Shown here: positions 47,439-57,403 of the stretch, in pieces | How positions within the stretch are numbered: position 1 is the stretch's first letter | Layout of the letters: each line of letters opens with the position of its first letter | Source of the DNA: Acinetobacter sp. Ac_5812 | GTDB taxonomy: Bacteria > Pseudomonadota > Gammaproteobacteria > Pseudomonadales > Moraxellaceae | Assembly (NCBI RefSeq): GCF_013072695.1 | Contig: NZ_LXUK01000001.1 | Span: 1 to 64,000 of the forward strand | DNA: 64,000 nucleotides | Direction of reading: 5' to 3' | The notes under the pieces: generated by a model | What the model was told of the DNA's origin: nothing | The model's input: only the letters and a program-made list of their open reading frames with translations | Databases searched by the model: none | Made by a program: the position numbers and the translations under genes

Positions 47439-49985
47439 ATGTCCAAGACTGGATTTGGTCAAATGTATCGCCAACTTTCGAGTAAGTTACTTGACCTCGT
47501 GGTAACCCCACATGTTCTTGGTGAAGTTCCTACAGAATCCACCACTACAGAGCCAAACACAACCGATTCAAATAAGTTAGTTTGCTATGTTTTACAAAAT
47601 TATTCGCGTAGTAATGCCTTGGTGGTTGATGGTGAAACCCGCCGTCTCAATTTAAAACCCGCATTAGATCCCTTGAGTTTTGGGAGCTATCAAGAAAAAA
47701 ATTCAGTCTTGTTTTTACATCATAACGAAAATAATTTTTTTAATACCCAAACATTTCCACCTCGCCTGTTACAACTGGTCGAAGCCTTAGAACAACAAAC
47801 TGATATTGATATTCAGCTCGTGCCTGTGACTGTTCTTTGGGGACGTTCACCCGATAAAGAAGATTCTTGGTTCAAATTATTATTCTCAGATACTTGGGCA
47901 ACCCCAGGGACAGTCAAACAACTGATGAATATTGGTTTGCATGGTCGCCAGTCTTATTTAGAGTTCCATGAACCACAATCTTTGCGTGAGTTGGTAGATT
48001 ATGCCAAGACCAACCACCCAAATATTTCGCCAGCAACCTATATTGCCAGTTCATTAGATACCTATTTAGATCAGCAACGTGAAGTCGTGCTTGGTCCTGA
48101 CTTGTCAGACCGTCGCAATGTAATGCAATCGGTAGTGAAGTCAGCTGAGGTACAAGATGCCATTCGTCGTGAAAGCATTCAGCATAAAATCAGTATGCTC
48201 GAAGCTGAACGTCGTGCCATCGGCTATGTCAATGAAATCGTGTCTGACTATTCGGCATCTGCGGTACGCTTTGCCGATATGGCCTTAACCCGTTTATGGA
48301 CACAGCTTTATGACGGCGTAGAAGTCCATAATTTCAGTACCGTACGGGAGCTGGCAAAAGACTACGAAATCGTTTACACCCCATGTCACCGTAGCCATAT
48401 CGACTATTTACTATTGTCTTATGTGATTTATAAACGTGGCTTGATGATTCCATATATTGCCGCAGGTGATAACCTCAACCTACCATTTGTGGGTCAGTTA
48501 TTACGTGGTGGCGGTGCCTTCTTTATTCGCCGTTCTTTCCGCGGCAATGCACTTTACACCTCTGTATTTAAAGAATATTTATACAGTATTTTATCGCGTA
48601 ATACGCCAATCGAATACTTTATTGAAGGTGGTCGTTCACGTACCGGTCGCTTACTCCCGCCTAAAACGGGGATGCTAGCAATGACCATCCAAGGTCATTT
48701 ACGTGGTCCTGCAAAACCAATTGTCTTTGTACCCACCTATATTGGTTATGAGCGCCTGATGGAAGGCTCAACCTATGTAGGTGAAATGCAAGGTCAACCG
48801 AAAGAAGCAGAATCCATTTTTGGTATCGTGAAAACCTTACGTAAAATTGAACGTATCTTCGGTAAGGTGCATGTTAACTTTGGTGAACCTGTATTCCTGA
48901 ATGATATTCTGAAACAACAGGGTGCGGAGAATATTCAAGCGGATACTGCAAGCACCACAGAGATTTCCAATGTCGTTGCAAGCTCGGCCAATCTGATTTT
49001 AGAGAACATCAACCGCGCTGTGGTCATCAACCCTGTGTCATTACTGTCTTTAATTTTATTGGCAACACCAAAGCACACTTTAGATGAAGAAATCTGTGCG
49101 AAACAGCTCGATATCTACCGTGACTTGGCAACACAACGACCATATGATGAGCGCACACAAGTGACCTCATTATCAGGTAAAGAGATCATTGCTTATGGTC
49201 TCAAGCTCAAGTTAATCAAACGTGTACAACATGTGTTAGGCGATATTATTGCGATTGAAGATAATCAAGCCGTATTGCTGACTTACTTCCGTAATAACAT
49301 TTTACACGCCTTTGTTTTACCATCATTGGTGGCTTCGCTGGTTGAGCACAATGGTAAAATTCACAAGAACGATTTAAGCAATGTGATCCGTACTTTGTAT
49401 CCGTTCTTAAAAGCTGAATTATTCATGAAATGGGAAGCTGCTGATCTACAAAAGCAGATTGATAATTATATTGATGCCTTGGTTCAGATTGGTTTGATTT
49501 TCCAAGATCATGATGGCAATTTATTCAGCCCAACGCCAAATAGCGAAGAACATCAAAAGCTTGTCACTTTAGCTCTACCCGTCAAGCAAAGTTTAGAACG
49601 CTATTACATGACACTGGCACTGATTACTCAGCGCGGTTCAGGCAACATTTCAACCAAGCAAGTTGAAGAGCTGAGTCACCTCTTAGGTCAACGCTTATCT
49701 GTGCTGTATGAATTCAACTCACCAGAGTTCTTCGATAAAGCCTTATTCCAAAGTTTTATTAAAGTCCTGACGCAACAGAATTATATTCGTAACAATGAGC
49801 AAGGTTTCATTGAATATGATGATAATTTCAGTGAAATGGCCGCAGGTGCACAGCTAGTCTTAGATGAAACGACGCTACAAATGTTGCAGCACATCACCAC
49901 ATTTAGTGATGAAGAATTAGCAGAAGCATTAGAAGCTATGGCATCTCAACAAGCCAAACGCCGCTTAAAACGCAAAAAATCTTAA
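47439..49985 (+). CDS. plsB: Glycerol-3-phosphate 1-O-acyltransferase
   Basis: 848 residues, the first acylation step of phospholipid synthesis at the inner membrane. Acyltransferase motif HX4D is at His317-Asp322 (HRSHID); block II GGAFFIRRSF, block III FIEGGRSRTGRLLPPK and block IV VPTYIGYERLMEG follow in order. The start has AGGAG 8 bp upstream. Length is a little above E. coli PlsB (807). Ends with a basic KRRLKRKKS tail. Confidence 0.96.
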   Translation: MSKTGFGQMYRQLSSKLLDLVVTPHVLGEVPTESTTTEPNTTDSNKLVCYVLQNYSRSNALVVDGETRRLNLKPALDPLSFGSYQEKNSVLFLHHNENNFFNTQTFPPRLLQLVEALEQQTDIDIQLVPVTVLWGRSPDKEDSWFKLLFSDTWATPGTVKQLMNIGLHGRQSYLEFHEPQSLRELVDYAKTNHPNISPATYIASSLDTYLDQQREVVLGPDLSDRRNVMQSVVKSAEVQDAIRRESIQHKISMLEAERRAIGYVNEIVSDYSASAVRFADMALTRLWTQLYDGVEVHNFSTVRELAKDYEIVYTPCHRSHIDYLLLSYVIYKRGLMIPYIAAGDNLNLPFVGQLLRGGGAFFIRRSFRGNALYTSVFKEYLYSILSRNTPIEYFIEGGRSRTGRLLPPKTGMLAMTIQGHLRGPAKPIVFVPTYIGYERLMEGSTYVGEMQGQPKEAESIFGIVKTLRKIERIFGKVHVNFGEPVFLNDILKQQGAENIQADTASTTEISNVVASSANLILENINRAVVINPVSLLSLILLATPKHTLDEEICAKQLDIYRDLATQRPYDERTQVTSLSGKEIIAYGLKLKLIKRVQHVLGDIIAIEDNQAVLLTYFRNNILHAFVLPSLVASLVEHNGKIHKNDLSNVIRTLYPFLKAELFMKWEAADLQKQIDNYIDALVQIGLIFQDHDGNLFSPTPNSEEHQKLVTLALPVKQSLERYYMTLALITQRGSGNISTKQVEELSHLLGQRLSVLYEFNSPEFFDKALFQSFIKVLTQQNYIRNNEQGFIEYDDNFSEMAAGAQLVLDETTLQMLQHITTFSDEELAEALEAMASQQAKRRLKRKKS

Positions 49986-49989
49986 AATT

Positions 49990-50017
49990 AAAAAAGGCAA
50001 CTTCGGTTGCCTTTTTT
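49990..50017. terminator. Bidirectional terminator after plsB
   Basis: AAGGCAAC/GTTGCCTT with a TTCG tetraloop and T6, between convergent genes. Confidence 0.92.
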
Positions 50018-50023
50018 AATGCG

Positions 50024-51001
50024 CTAACGACACTCCAAATACTTCGGATCATCCAAACATCGCAGTCGTTTAATGAGCGATACAAAATACGCATCATAAT
50101 AACCAGAGTCGACATAACGATTCCGAATTTTGACTACCATCGCGTCATAGCCCTGTTTCTCATAACCTGAGATATCCGCCCAGTAATAGGCTGGTAAATG
50201 GTTTTCCCATTGAATGGCTTGTGCAGCAAGCACATTGCTGTTGCGTACAAACCAAGATCGTATTTGATGACCGAAGCCCACTGGGTAGACTTGTGGTCGA
50301 ATCACGATATTCATCGCAAAATACGCCATAGGGAAGTTGACGACCTGTGTGTCTGCACCAAACTCCTTTTTCAAGTTATACGGCAATATTCCATAAGCAG
50401 GTGCAGCCAAAATATCAATTTTCTTCTGCTTGAAAGATTCCACCGCATTGGAAAAATCTACATAGACTGGTTTAGCGCCGACACTTTGTACCAATGCCTG
50501 CTGTGGTGGATTATTCTCCAAAATACCAATGGTTTTATTTTTTAATTGAGACACCTTATTGATCTGTTGCGTATTCATGATCATATAAGCCGTGCCGATC
50601 GGGATCATACCCAGCATTTCATAATCTGCCCCGATCATACGCTTTTCCACATTGCTATTATTTAAAAGCTGTAAAAAAACTCTGGCAACACGATTATTGG
50701 GAATCAAACCAATTCCCCCTGTTGTCCCCATAAAACGATTATAGCGATAGGTATTAAAGTTGGATGCCACCAAGCCTGAACATTTACGCTGGTCAAAAGC
50801 TTGTATAGCTTCCTTTTCATTTTTAAAGGTTTGAAATTTTAATTGAACTTGATTCTGTTGCGCATACAGACGAATATCTTGTAGACGGCGACTGATATCA
50901 CCCTTTGTACTTAAAGGATCAAATACGCACCAAGACTGCTCAACAGCCCAGCTACTGGTTGTGATCAACCCGAATAAGATCATGCAAATTATTTTTCTCA
51001 T
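50024..51001 (-). CDS. AdeT-like putative solute-binding protein
   Basis: 325 residues with a signal peptide (MRKIICMILFGLITTSSWA). The mature protein has the two-lobed look of a periplasmic binding protein: IPIGTAYMIMN, then LKNKTIGILENNPPQQALV, and IDILAAPAYGILPYNLK. This agrees with the AdeT1/AdeT2 group of Acinetobacter (family PF19582, TRAP-binding-protein-like). That group was first described as an efflux component but has no pump domain. No transporter is adjacent; the TRAP permeases at 10.8-15.7 kb are possible partners (speculation). Two Cys (25 and about 74) may pair. Confidence 0.7.
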   Translation of the reverse strand: MRKIICMILFGLITTSSWAVEQSWCVFDPLSTKGDISRRLQDIRLYAQQNQVQLKFQTFKNEKEAIQAFDQRKCSGLVASNFNTYRYNRFMGTTGGIGLIPNNRVARVFLQLLNNSNVEKRMIGADYEMLGMIPIGTAYMIMNTQQINKVSQLKNKTIGILENNPPQQALVQSVGAKPVYVDFSNAVESFKQKKIDILAAPAYGILPYNLKKEFGADTQVVNFPMAYFAMNIVIRPQVYPVGFGHQIRSWFVRNSNVLAAQAIQWENHLPAYYWADISGYEKQGYDAMVVKIRNRYVDSGYYDAYFVSLIKRLRCLDDPKYLECR

Positions 51002-51126
51002 GTATCACCTTTACGCCTCGCCGCAAACCATGTGCTTAATTTAGGCAGTTCCTTTCAGGAATCTATTGGTATTTATAATTCAAAATACATACCAACTCTT
51101 TAAACTTTCTTTACAGTCTAATCGAA

Positions 51127-51945
51127 TTATTTTTCATTACTATGTACCAATAAAGCTGCTGCATAGTCATTAAAGCAAATCAAATGGTCAAATTTAAAAT
51201 CAATCTCAACCAATCGTGTGGCATAAATTCTCTTGCCAGTGTGTTGTTCTGATACTAGTTTTAGAGGTTTTACATGAAGTTGCTGTTGAAACCACCATAA
51301 TATTTCGTGCATTGGTAGTGGTGTATTATTACTAATGATATAACTTGCTTCAACTTTAGCTAAATTAACTAATAGTGCTAAAAACTTTGCTAAATCATCA
51401 ATATGAATGCGATTACTAAAATGAATTGCAGGATAAGTCAGACTCTGTTCTGCCATTTTTTTGAGTCGGGCAATTGAAGTCCCATAAATGCCAGTCGGAC
51501 GCACAATAATACTCTGCTGCGGATAATGCGCTTGCCAAAGTAACTCCATCGCCCGAAGAATGCACCCTTGCTCATCAGCAGGCTGTATCAGCGACTCATC
51601 ATCAATCCGCTCACCTGCATTTTCACCATACACCCGAGTCGAGGACACGATCACGATCCGTTGCACAGCATGTCCTCTAAGTGCTGCAACAATCGGTGCA
51701 ACACTGTCGGTATAAGTATGTTGATAAGCATCAATCCCGCTTTGAGAGGGCGCCAAAATCACATAGACCACATCAATCGGGGCTAAGCCTGTCAAATCCA
51801 GTTGTTGCACATCCTGAATATAATGGGTCGCGTAACAATCTGTTTTTTCACTGCGACTTATTGTGCTAATGTGGTGACCTTGCTCAAATAAGTGTTTAGC
51901 GACACGCTGAGATGTTTTACCATAACCAATAAATAAAATATGCAT
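51127..51945 (-). CDS. NAD(P)-dependent SDR/epimerase-like protein
   Basis: 272 residues from ATG 51945 (AAAGG 5 bp upstream). Rossmann fold with a GYGKTSQRVA nucleotide loop, VSSTRVYGE in place of the SxxxYxxxK motif. An extended-SDR family resembling YeeZ/NAD-dependent epimerases; substrate unknown. Divergent from recG, 18 bp between the starts. Confidence 0.75.
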   Translation of the reverse strand: MHILFIGYGKTSQRVAKHLFEQGHHISTISRSEKTDCYATHYIQDVQQLDLTGLAPIDVVYVILAPSQSGIDAYQHTYTDSVAPIVAALRGHAVQRIVIVSSTRVYGENAGERIDDESLIQPADEQGCILRAMELLWQAHYPQQSIIVRPTGIYGTSIARLKKMAEQSLTYPAIHFSNRIHIDDLAKFLALLVNLAKVEASYIISNNTPLPMHEILWWFQQQLHVKPLKLVSEQHTGKRIYATRLVEIDFKFDHLICFNDYAAALLVHSNEK

Positions 51946-51963
51946 ACACACCTTTGAGCAGAG

Positions 51964-54009
51964 ATGACATCAGTTCAGCAATTACAAGGCGTTGGTGCTG
52001 CCGCAGCGACCCTTTTAGAAAAGCTTCATATTTTTAGCACGGATGATTTGTTATTCCATCTTCCGCGTGACTATGAAGATCGTAGCACTATTATTCCAAT
52101 GAATCAGCTGATCGTTGGACGAAGTTACTTGCTTGAAGGTGAAGTCCGCTCTGTCGATTTCCCTCCGGGGAAAAAGAAATCCCTTGCCGCCTTAGTGCAA
52201 GACGATTTTGGCAAAGTCACTTTGCGCTTTTACCACATTTATAAAGGTCTGACTGATCGCATCCAAATGGGGCAACGATTACGGATTTTTGGTGAAGTCC
52301 GTGTTGGTGCACGGGGTTTGGAGTTGTATCATCCTGAAATTCAAGTGATTCAGCAACATACTGCTTTACCGAAAACCCAACTGACTGCGATTTATCCAAG
52401 TACCGAAGGGCTAACTCAACCTAAGCTGCGTGAATATGTCCGCCAAGCCTTGCAGCATCATAGTGATGACTTACCTGAATTACTCCCCAGCAAATACAGC
52501 AATGGCTATGAGCTTAAACAAGCGCTCCATTACATCCACGAGCCACCGATTGATGCCAATATGCAGCAACTCAATCAAGGTTCGCATCCTGCACAACAAC
52601 GCCTGATTTTTGAAGAACTGGTTGCCCACCAAATCAGTTTACTCACGCGACGTGCATATATTCGCCAGATTGCCGCCCCACGTTTTAGCAGCAGCAAAGT
52701 GCTGGCAAAGAAACTCTTGGAAGGCTTGCCTTTCCAAATGACCAATGCACAAAAGCGGGTTTCAAAAGAAATTCTACAAGATCTTAAACAAGATCAACCG
52801 ATGCTACGTTTGGTGCAAGGTGATGTGGGCGCAGGTAAAACCTTAGTGGCCGCAGTCGCGGCGTGCCATGCCTTAGAAGCGGATTGGCAAGTGGCGCTTA
52901 TGGCACCGACTGAGATTTTAGCTGAACAGCATTATTTAAACTTTAAACGCTGGTTTGAGCCTTTGGGCATTCAGGTGGCATGGCTGTCAGGCAAACAAAA
53001 AGGCAAAGCCAGAACCCAAGCGGAACAACAAATCAAAGAAGGTCATGCGCAGCTGATCGTGGGCACGCATGCCCTGTTTCAAGATACTGTTGGATTTTCC
53101 AAACTTGGCTTGGTGATTATTGACGAACAACATCGTTTCGGCGTTGACCAACGTCTTGCCTTAAGAAATAAAGGTGCTGATCAATTTACGCCACACCAAT
53201 TGGTCATGACTGCTACACCAATTCCTCGGACACTCGCGATGAGTGCTTATGGGGATTTAGACACCTCGATTATTGACGAACTTCCGCCTGGACGTACCCC
53301 GATTCAAACCGTAACCATTCCATTAGAACGGCGTGAACAGGTATTGCAACGCATCGCCAGTAATTGCCGTGAAGGTAAACAAGCTTATTGGGTCTGTACC
53401 TTGGTAGAACAATCTGAAACGCTGGATGCGCAAGCGGCAGAAGCCACTTATCAAGAAATTAAAGAGCGCTTTCCAGACATCAACATTGGTCTGGTCCATG
53501 GCAAGATGAAGGCTGATGAAAAGCAAAGTGTTATGCAAGCCTTTAAAGATAATCAGTCGCAGCTATTAATTGCCACCACGGTGATCGAGGTCGGGGTCGA
53601 TGTACCGAATGCTTCGATTATGGTGATTGAAAATGCAGAACGTTTAGGCCTTTCCCAACTGCATCAGCTTCGTGGTCGTGTGGGTCGTGGTGCCACCGCC
53701 AGTTTTTGTGCCTTACTGTATAAAACCCCTTTGTCTCAAAATGGTCAGGAACGGCTTTCGATTTTACGTGAAAGCAATGATGGCTTTGTGATCGCAGAAA
53801 AGGATTTGGAAATACGTGGCCCTGGAGAACTGTTAGGGACTAAGCAGACCGGCGATATGGGCTTTCGCGTGGCACGTTTAGAACGGGATGATCATTTGCT
53901 GACCCAGGCACATTATGTGGCAGAGCAAATTTTAAAGGACTATCCACAACATGCGGAAGGATTATTAAAACGCTGGCTGCCAGAAGCGCCAAGATATGCC
54001 TATGTTTAA
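51964..54009 (+). CDS. recG: ATP-dependent DNA helicase RecG
   Basis: 681 residues, branched-DNA helicase for fork rescue and recombination. N-terminal OB-fold wedge domain (about 50-150), Walker A GDVGAGKT, DEQH box in LVIIDEQHRFG, motif MTATPIPRTL, motif VIEVGVDVPNAS and the QLRGRVGRG arginine motif. Ends overlapping comF by 14 bp. Confidence 0.96.
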   Translation: MTSVQQLQGVGAAAATLLEKLHIFSTDDLLFHLPRDYEDRSTIIPMNQLIVGRSYLLEGEVRSVDFPPGKKKSLAALVQDDFGKVTLRFYHIYKGLTDRIQMGQRLRIFGEVRVGARGLELYHPEIQVIQQHTALPKTQLTAIYPSTEGLTQPKLREYVRQALQHHSDDLPELLPSKYSNGYELKQALHYIHEPPIDANMQQLNQGSHPAQQRLIFEELVAHQISLLTRRAYIRQIAAPRFSSSKVLAKKLLEGLPFQMTNAQKRVSKEILQDLKQDQPMLRLVQGDVGAGKTLVAAVAACHALEADWQVALMAPTEILAEQHYLNFKRWFEPLGIQVAWLSGKQKGKARTQAEQQIKEGHAQLIVGTHALFQDTVGFSKLGLVIIDEQHRFGVDQRLALRNKGADQFTPHQLVMTATPIPRTLAMSAYGDLDTSIIDELPPGRTPIQTVTIPLERREQVLQRIASNCREGKQAYWVCTLVEQSETLDAQAAEATYQEIKERFPDINIGLVHGKMKADEKQSVMQAFKDNQSQLLIATTVIEVGVDVPNASIMVIENAERLGLSQLHQLRGRVGRGATASFCALLYKTPLSQNGQERLSILRESNDGFVIAEKDLEIRGPGELLGTKQTGDMGFRVARLERDDHLLTQAHYVAEQILKDYPQHAEGLLKRWLPEAPRYAYV

Positions 54010-54706
54010 ACGACTTGGCACATCAGCACAGCAGCTTTTTGATTATTTTACACCTTGCAGTCTCTGCGACATCGGTATGAAACGCCAATTTGGTGTTTGT
54101 CAAAGTTGCTGGCAACAACTGCCTTGGTTAAAGCAAAGGATCGAGCGCAATCAGCAACAGATCTTGGTTGCTTGCGATTATCAATATCCAATTGATCGCT
54201 TGATTCAACAATTCAAATACGAGCAGAAACTGCATCATCAGAGAATATTAGATGGCCTGCTATTACAACTCAGACTTCCTCAAGTACATGCGATTGTACC
54301 GATGCCAATTTCGATTGATCGCCTATCAGAACGTGGTTTTAATCAGGCCCTGCTATTGGCCAAAACACTAAGCACTTACCTCAATATTCCTGTATGGCAG
54401 CCCGTACAACGCTTGGCTCAACACTCACAAAAAGGCTTGTCGCGCTTAGAGCGTATGCAAGATATTGAGCAACAATTTGTGGCAGCACCACCTAACTCAA
54501 TTCGTTATCGCAAAGTCCTTATTCTCGATGATGTACTGACCACAGGCAGTTCAATTCGTGCTTTATCTAAGGTACTTAGCCAACTCGGCTGCCAACACAT
54601 CTATAGTGCTTGCATAGCAGCCGCACAAGTACAACAAACTAATTCACTTGATTTTGCTGACACCACGGAATCACAATTTCTTTCGTTAAGGGCGCAAGTA
54701 AAGTAA
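53996..54706 (+). CDS. comF: ComF-family phosphoribosyltransferase-like protein
   Basis: 236 residues. N-terminal zinc ribbon with Cys21, Cys24, Cys35 and Cys38, and a C-terminal phosphoribosyltransferase domain with the PRPP loop VLILDDVLTTGSS. ComF is needed for DNA uptake in naturally competent bacteria, and Acinetobacter is often competent (established knowledge). The ATG at 53996 (or 54002) lies inside recG, so coupling is likely. The 3' end overlaps the convergent Nudix gene by 68 bp. Confidence 0.85.
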   Translation: MPMFKRLGTSAQQLFDYFTPCSLCDIGMKRQFGVCQSCWQQLPWLKQRIERNQQQILVACDYQYPIDRLIQQFKYEQKLHHQRILDGLLLQLRLPQVHAIVPMPISIDRLSERGFNQALLLAKTLSTYLNIPVWQPVQRLAQHSQKGLSRLERMQDIEQQFVAAPPNSIRYRKVLILDDVLTTGSSIRALSKVLSQLGCQHIYSACIAAAQVQQTNSLDFADTTESQFLSLRAQVK

Positions 54707-55034
54707 ATTGATCATCTAAATCAATCCATTTCATTTCTGCGATTTCGGCTGCAATTTGCGGTGGCTGTTTCAATTCAACTGCATACACATAACTGACTAA
54801 AACATGATCAGGTTCATTGGCGGCAGCTGTTTCAAAACGACCAATGAATTGCGTCAGCTCACATTCACAACCAATTTCCTCCAAAATCTCACGTTGCATC
54901 GTGATTTCAGGCGCCTCATCCATTTCCAATTTTCCACCCACTTGCATAAATGCATGTGTGTTTTGCTTGCGTACTAATAACAATTGATTTTGTTCATTCA
55001 AAATCACAGCAGCCGCTACGGTGATAATTTTCAC
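54639..55034 (-). CDS. Nudix hydrolase
   Basis: 131 residues. Full Nudix box GX5EX7REIXEEXG from Gly34 to Gly55 (KLEMDE then REILEEIG), a metal-dependent pyrophosphohydrolase. Substrate unknown; the sequence resembles small MutT/ADP-ribose-type enzymes. The last 68 bp overlap comF tail to tail. Confidence 0.88.
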   Translation of the reverse strand: MKIITVAAAVILNEQNQLLLVRKQNTHAFMQVGGKLEMDEAPEITMQREILEEIGCECELTQFIGRFETAAANEPDHVLVSYVYAVELKQPPQIAAEIAEMKWIDLDDQFTLLAPLTKEIVIPWCQQNQVN

Positions 55035-55044
55035 TCATTGATCC

Positions 55045-55629
55045 TCAAGCCTGAATTTCAGCAGTCGACATCCACTTCGGTGTCGCTGGCTGATAATTTG
55101 AAAATGCCCTAAGAATATCCTCAATTTGTTCCGCCACAATCAACTTATCGACAAAACGCTCCTGACTAAAACCGCGCTCAACCGAGCCTTGAATCATCTG
55201 GATCAAGCCATCATAGAAGCCATCAACATTTAAAAATGCGCATGGTTTCTGATGGATTCCTAACGGGCTCCAGGTCCATTGCTCAAAAATTTCTTCCAGT
55301 GTTCCAGCACCGCCCGGTAAAGCCACAAAGGCATCGGATAGCTCAGCCATTTTGGTTTTACGCTCATGCATATTCTTAACGATATGCAATTCAGTTAAAC
55401 CTGTATGTGCTAGTTCTCGATCGACCAAAGCATCAGGAATCACCCCGATAACTCGCCCACCCGCCTGTAATGCACTATTGGCAACCACCCCCATTAAACC
55501 TGAACGGCCACCACCGTAAACCAAGGTTTGACCTTGTGCCGCAATTGCCTGACCGGTTGCCTGCGCCATTTGCTGATAAATTGGATCATTACCGAGAGAA
55601 GAACCACAGAAAACACATATAGAATTCAT
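55045..55629 (-). CDS. LOG-family protein (nucleoside 5'-monophosphate phosphoribohydrolase-like)
   Basis: 194 residues, TIGR00730 type. Rossmann-like start CVFCGSSLGND, VYGGGRSGLMGVV and the active-site motif PGGAGTLEE (105-113). Enzymes of this family release free base from cytokinin or purine riboside monophosphates. The role in this bacterium is not known. 10 bp upstream of the Nudix gene on the same strand. Confidence 0.9.
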   Translation of the reverse strand: MNSICVFCGSSLGNDPIYQQMAQATGQAIAAQGQTLVYGGGRSGLMGVVANSALQAGGRVIGVIPDALVDRELAHTGLTELHIVKNMHERKTKMAELSDAFVALPGGAGTLEEIFEQWTWSPLGIHQKPCAFLNVDGFYDGLIQMIQGSVERGFSQERFVDKLIVAEQIEDILRAFSNYQPATPKWMSTAEIQA

Positions 55630-55801
55630 ACAATTAAAACCGTTTTATATAACTGTCATGCTGATAAAGTAGGCTATGTAACAAGATTTTTGAGAAAATA
55701 ACGTTTAGGCAAGTGTTTTTCGTTTCATCCTTGTCTAAAATACACCCTGCTTTTCGGTAAACGACCGAAAACATTACACCGACTGCGCGAGGAAAAAAGA
55801 C

Positions 55802-56815
55802 ATGCTTGAAGCCTTTTATGCCACAGAGCGCGGTAGTCTAGAAGATGCAACCATCAACGGAGGTTTCGATCTCCACCCCGAACTGGTCTGGATTGATCTC
55901 ATCGCCCCCTCCCAAGAAGAACAACAATGGGTTTTGGATGCGTATGACCGAAACTTACCGACCCTAAAGTCGCTTGAGGATATTTCCTCATCTGCACGAT
56001 TTTACCGTGATGATGATGGAATTTTGCATATCAGCACCTATTTTTTAACAAAGAATAAAAACTTTCAAGTCGATGGTGATACTGACGACTCCTTACCCAT
56101 GTTAGCAATGGTACAAACGGTTGCATTTATTTTGCATAAAGATCGCTTATTTACCATGCGTGGTGAAAAGTTGGTTGCGTTCCGTGCCTTTCGTGCCCGC
56201 GCACGTCGTAATGACTATGATATGGATTATAAAGACCCAACCTGGATCTTGCTCGGCCTACTTGAAGCGAAACTGGATGAGCTTGCGGATATCTTAGAAG
56301 ATATCCACAAGGACTTGGAACGATATTCCACAGAAGTCCTGAATAACCATCATCGCGAGAAAATACTCGACTTAGATGACATGATTACGCGCTTAGCTCA
56401 ACAAGAAGATATGCTGGGAAAGGCACAGCTATGTTTAATTGATTTACGTCGTGTCTTGACCTTTTTAGCGCGTCCACGTGCATTAGGCAGTCACATTTAT
56501 GATGCCGACATTCGCGAGTTGAGTGAGGATGTTCGCTCACTAGTCGAACATGATGCATTCTTATTCCAAAAAGTACGATTCTTACTGGATACCACCTCTG
56601 GATTCATTAACACCGAACAGAATGACACGATTCGTCGATTCTCGATTTTACCCAGCATGCTTGCGCCCCCAATGCTGATCGCGAGTATTTATGGGATGAA
56701 CACCGATGTGCTACCTTTTGCTCATGGCAGCCTCAGTTTTTGGATTGTGATTGGTATTCTGATGGCCTTCCTAGTCCTACCCATGTTTTACTTCCGTTGG
56801 AAAAAATGGATCTAA
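55802..56815 (+). CDS. corA: CorA-family magnesium/cobalt transporter
   Basis: 337 residues. Large cytoplasmic N-terminal domain with long helices, two C-terminal transmembrane helices, and the pore signature YGMNT (Gly298-Asn300). Ends in the basic RWKKWI as expected for the inner face. GAGG about 7 bp before the start. The 3' end overlaps a small exported-protein gene by 10 bp. Confidence 0.93.
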   Translation: MLEAFYATERGSLEDATINGGFDLHPELVWIDLIAPSQEEQQWVLDAYDRNLPTLKSLEDISSSARFYRDDDGILHISTYFLTKNKNFQVDGDTDDSLPMLAMVQTVAFILHKDRLFTMRGEKLVAFRAFRARARRNDYDMDYKDPTWILLGLLEAKLDELADILEDIHKDLERYSTEVLNNHHREKILDLDDMITRLAQQEDMLGKAQLCLIDLRRVLTFLARPRALGSHIYDADIRELSEDVRSLVEHDAFLFQKVRFLLDTTSGFINTEQNDTIRRFSILPSMLAPPMLIASIYGMNTDVLPFAHGSLSFWIVIGILMAFLVLPMFYFRWKKWI

Positions 56816-57351
56816 ACAGGAAAGGATTATTGCTATTTTTGAGTATAATCCTTTCAATCTCAACAGCTTTTGCATGTGCACCTCACTCCCCCAAAGATGT
56901 GTTTATCGCACGTGTTCAATCTATACAAAAGCAGTCTTCCGACTCCCAAAATCAATTTGAATTTCAGCATGTTCGCTTTGTATTTCAGCATTTTCTCACC
57001 AAGTTGTTTACGCCCAAACCTACCCGATGGCACAGTGATTTTCCAGCCAAAACGATAAAAACAAATGATTTAGTGATTGGTCTTGCCTACCCCGTAGATT
57101 CTGCTGCTCCCAATCATTATCGGATCAGCACTCTGGCATTATTAGGTTGTGAGAAAAATATCATAACGATCGATCATCCCATTGCCCCCTTTACCGCATG
57201 GGATAGGCAAGTTAAAAGCTGCAGTAAGGCTTCATCCAGCATCAAATTACTAGATGGTTTTTTAGAATATGATCAACGTTATTATTTAGCAAAGTTACAT
57301 CAAAAATATCCAAGCTGTGAGGCGCTATTTTCTGCTTTTCCCAAAAGCTAG
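56806..57351 (+). CDS. Small exported protein, function unknown
   Basis: 181 residues from ATG 56806 (MDLNRKGLLLFLSIILSIST), a signal peptide ending near AFAC, so either a lipoprotein with an imperfect lipobox or a secreted protein. Several cysteines in the body. It overlaps corA by 10 bp and is probably translated from the same mRNA; the earlier in-frame start at 56740 lies deep within corA. No family recognised. Confidence 0.6.
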   Translation: MDLNRKGLLLFLSIILSISTAFACAPHSPKDVFIARVQSIQKQSSDSQNQFEFQHVRFVFQHFLTKLFTPKPTRWHSDFPAKTIKTNDLVIGLAYPVDSAAPNHYRISTLALLGCEKNIITIDHPIAPFTAWDRQVKSCSKASSSIKLLDGFLEYDQRYYLAKLHQKYPSCEALFSAFPKS

Positions 57352-57355
57352 GCAT

Positions 57356-57386
57356 AAAAAAGAGAGCTAAAAATAGCTCTCTTTTT
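57356..57386. terminator. Bidirectional terminator before the mla operon
   Basis: AGAGAGCTA/TAGCTCTCT with an AAAA loop and Ts on both strands. Confidence 0.9.
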
Positions 57387-57403
57387 CCACTTTGTCAGAT
57401 CAA

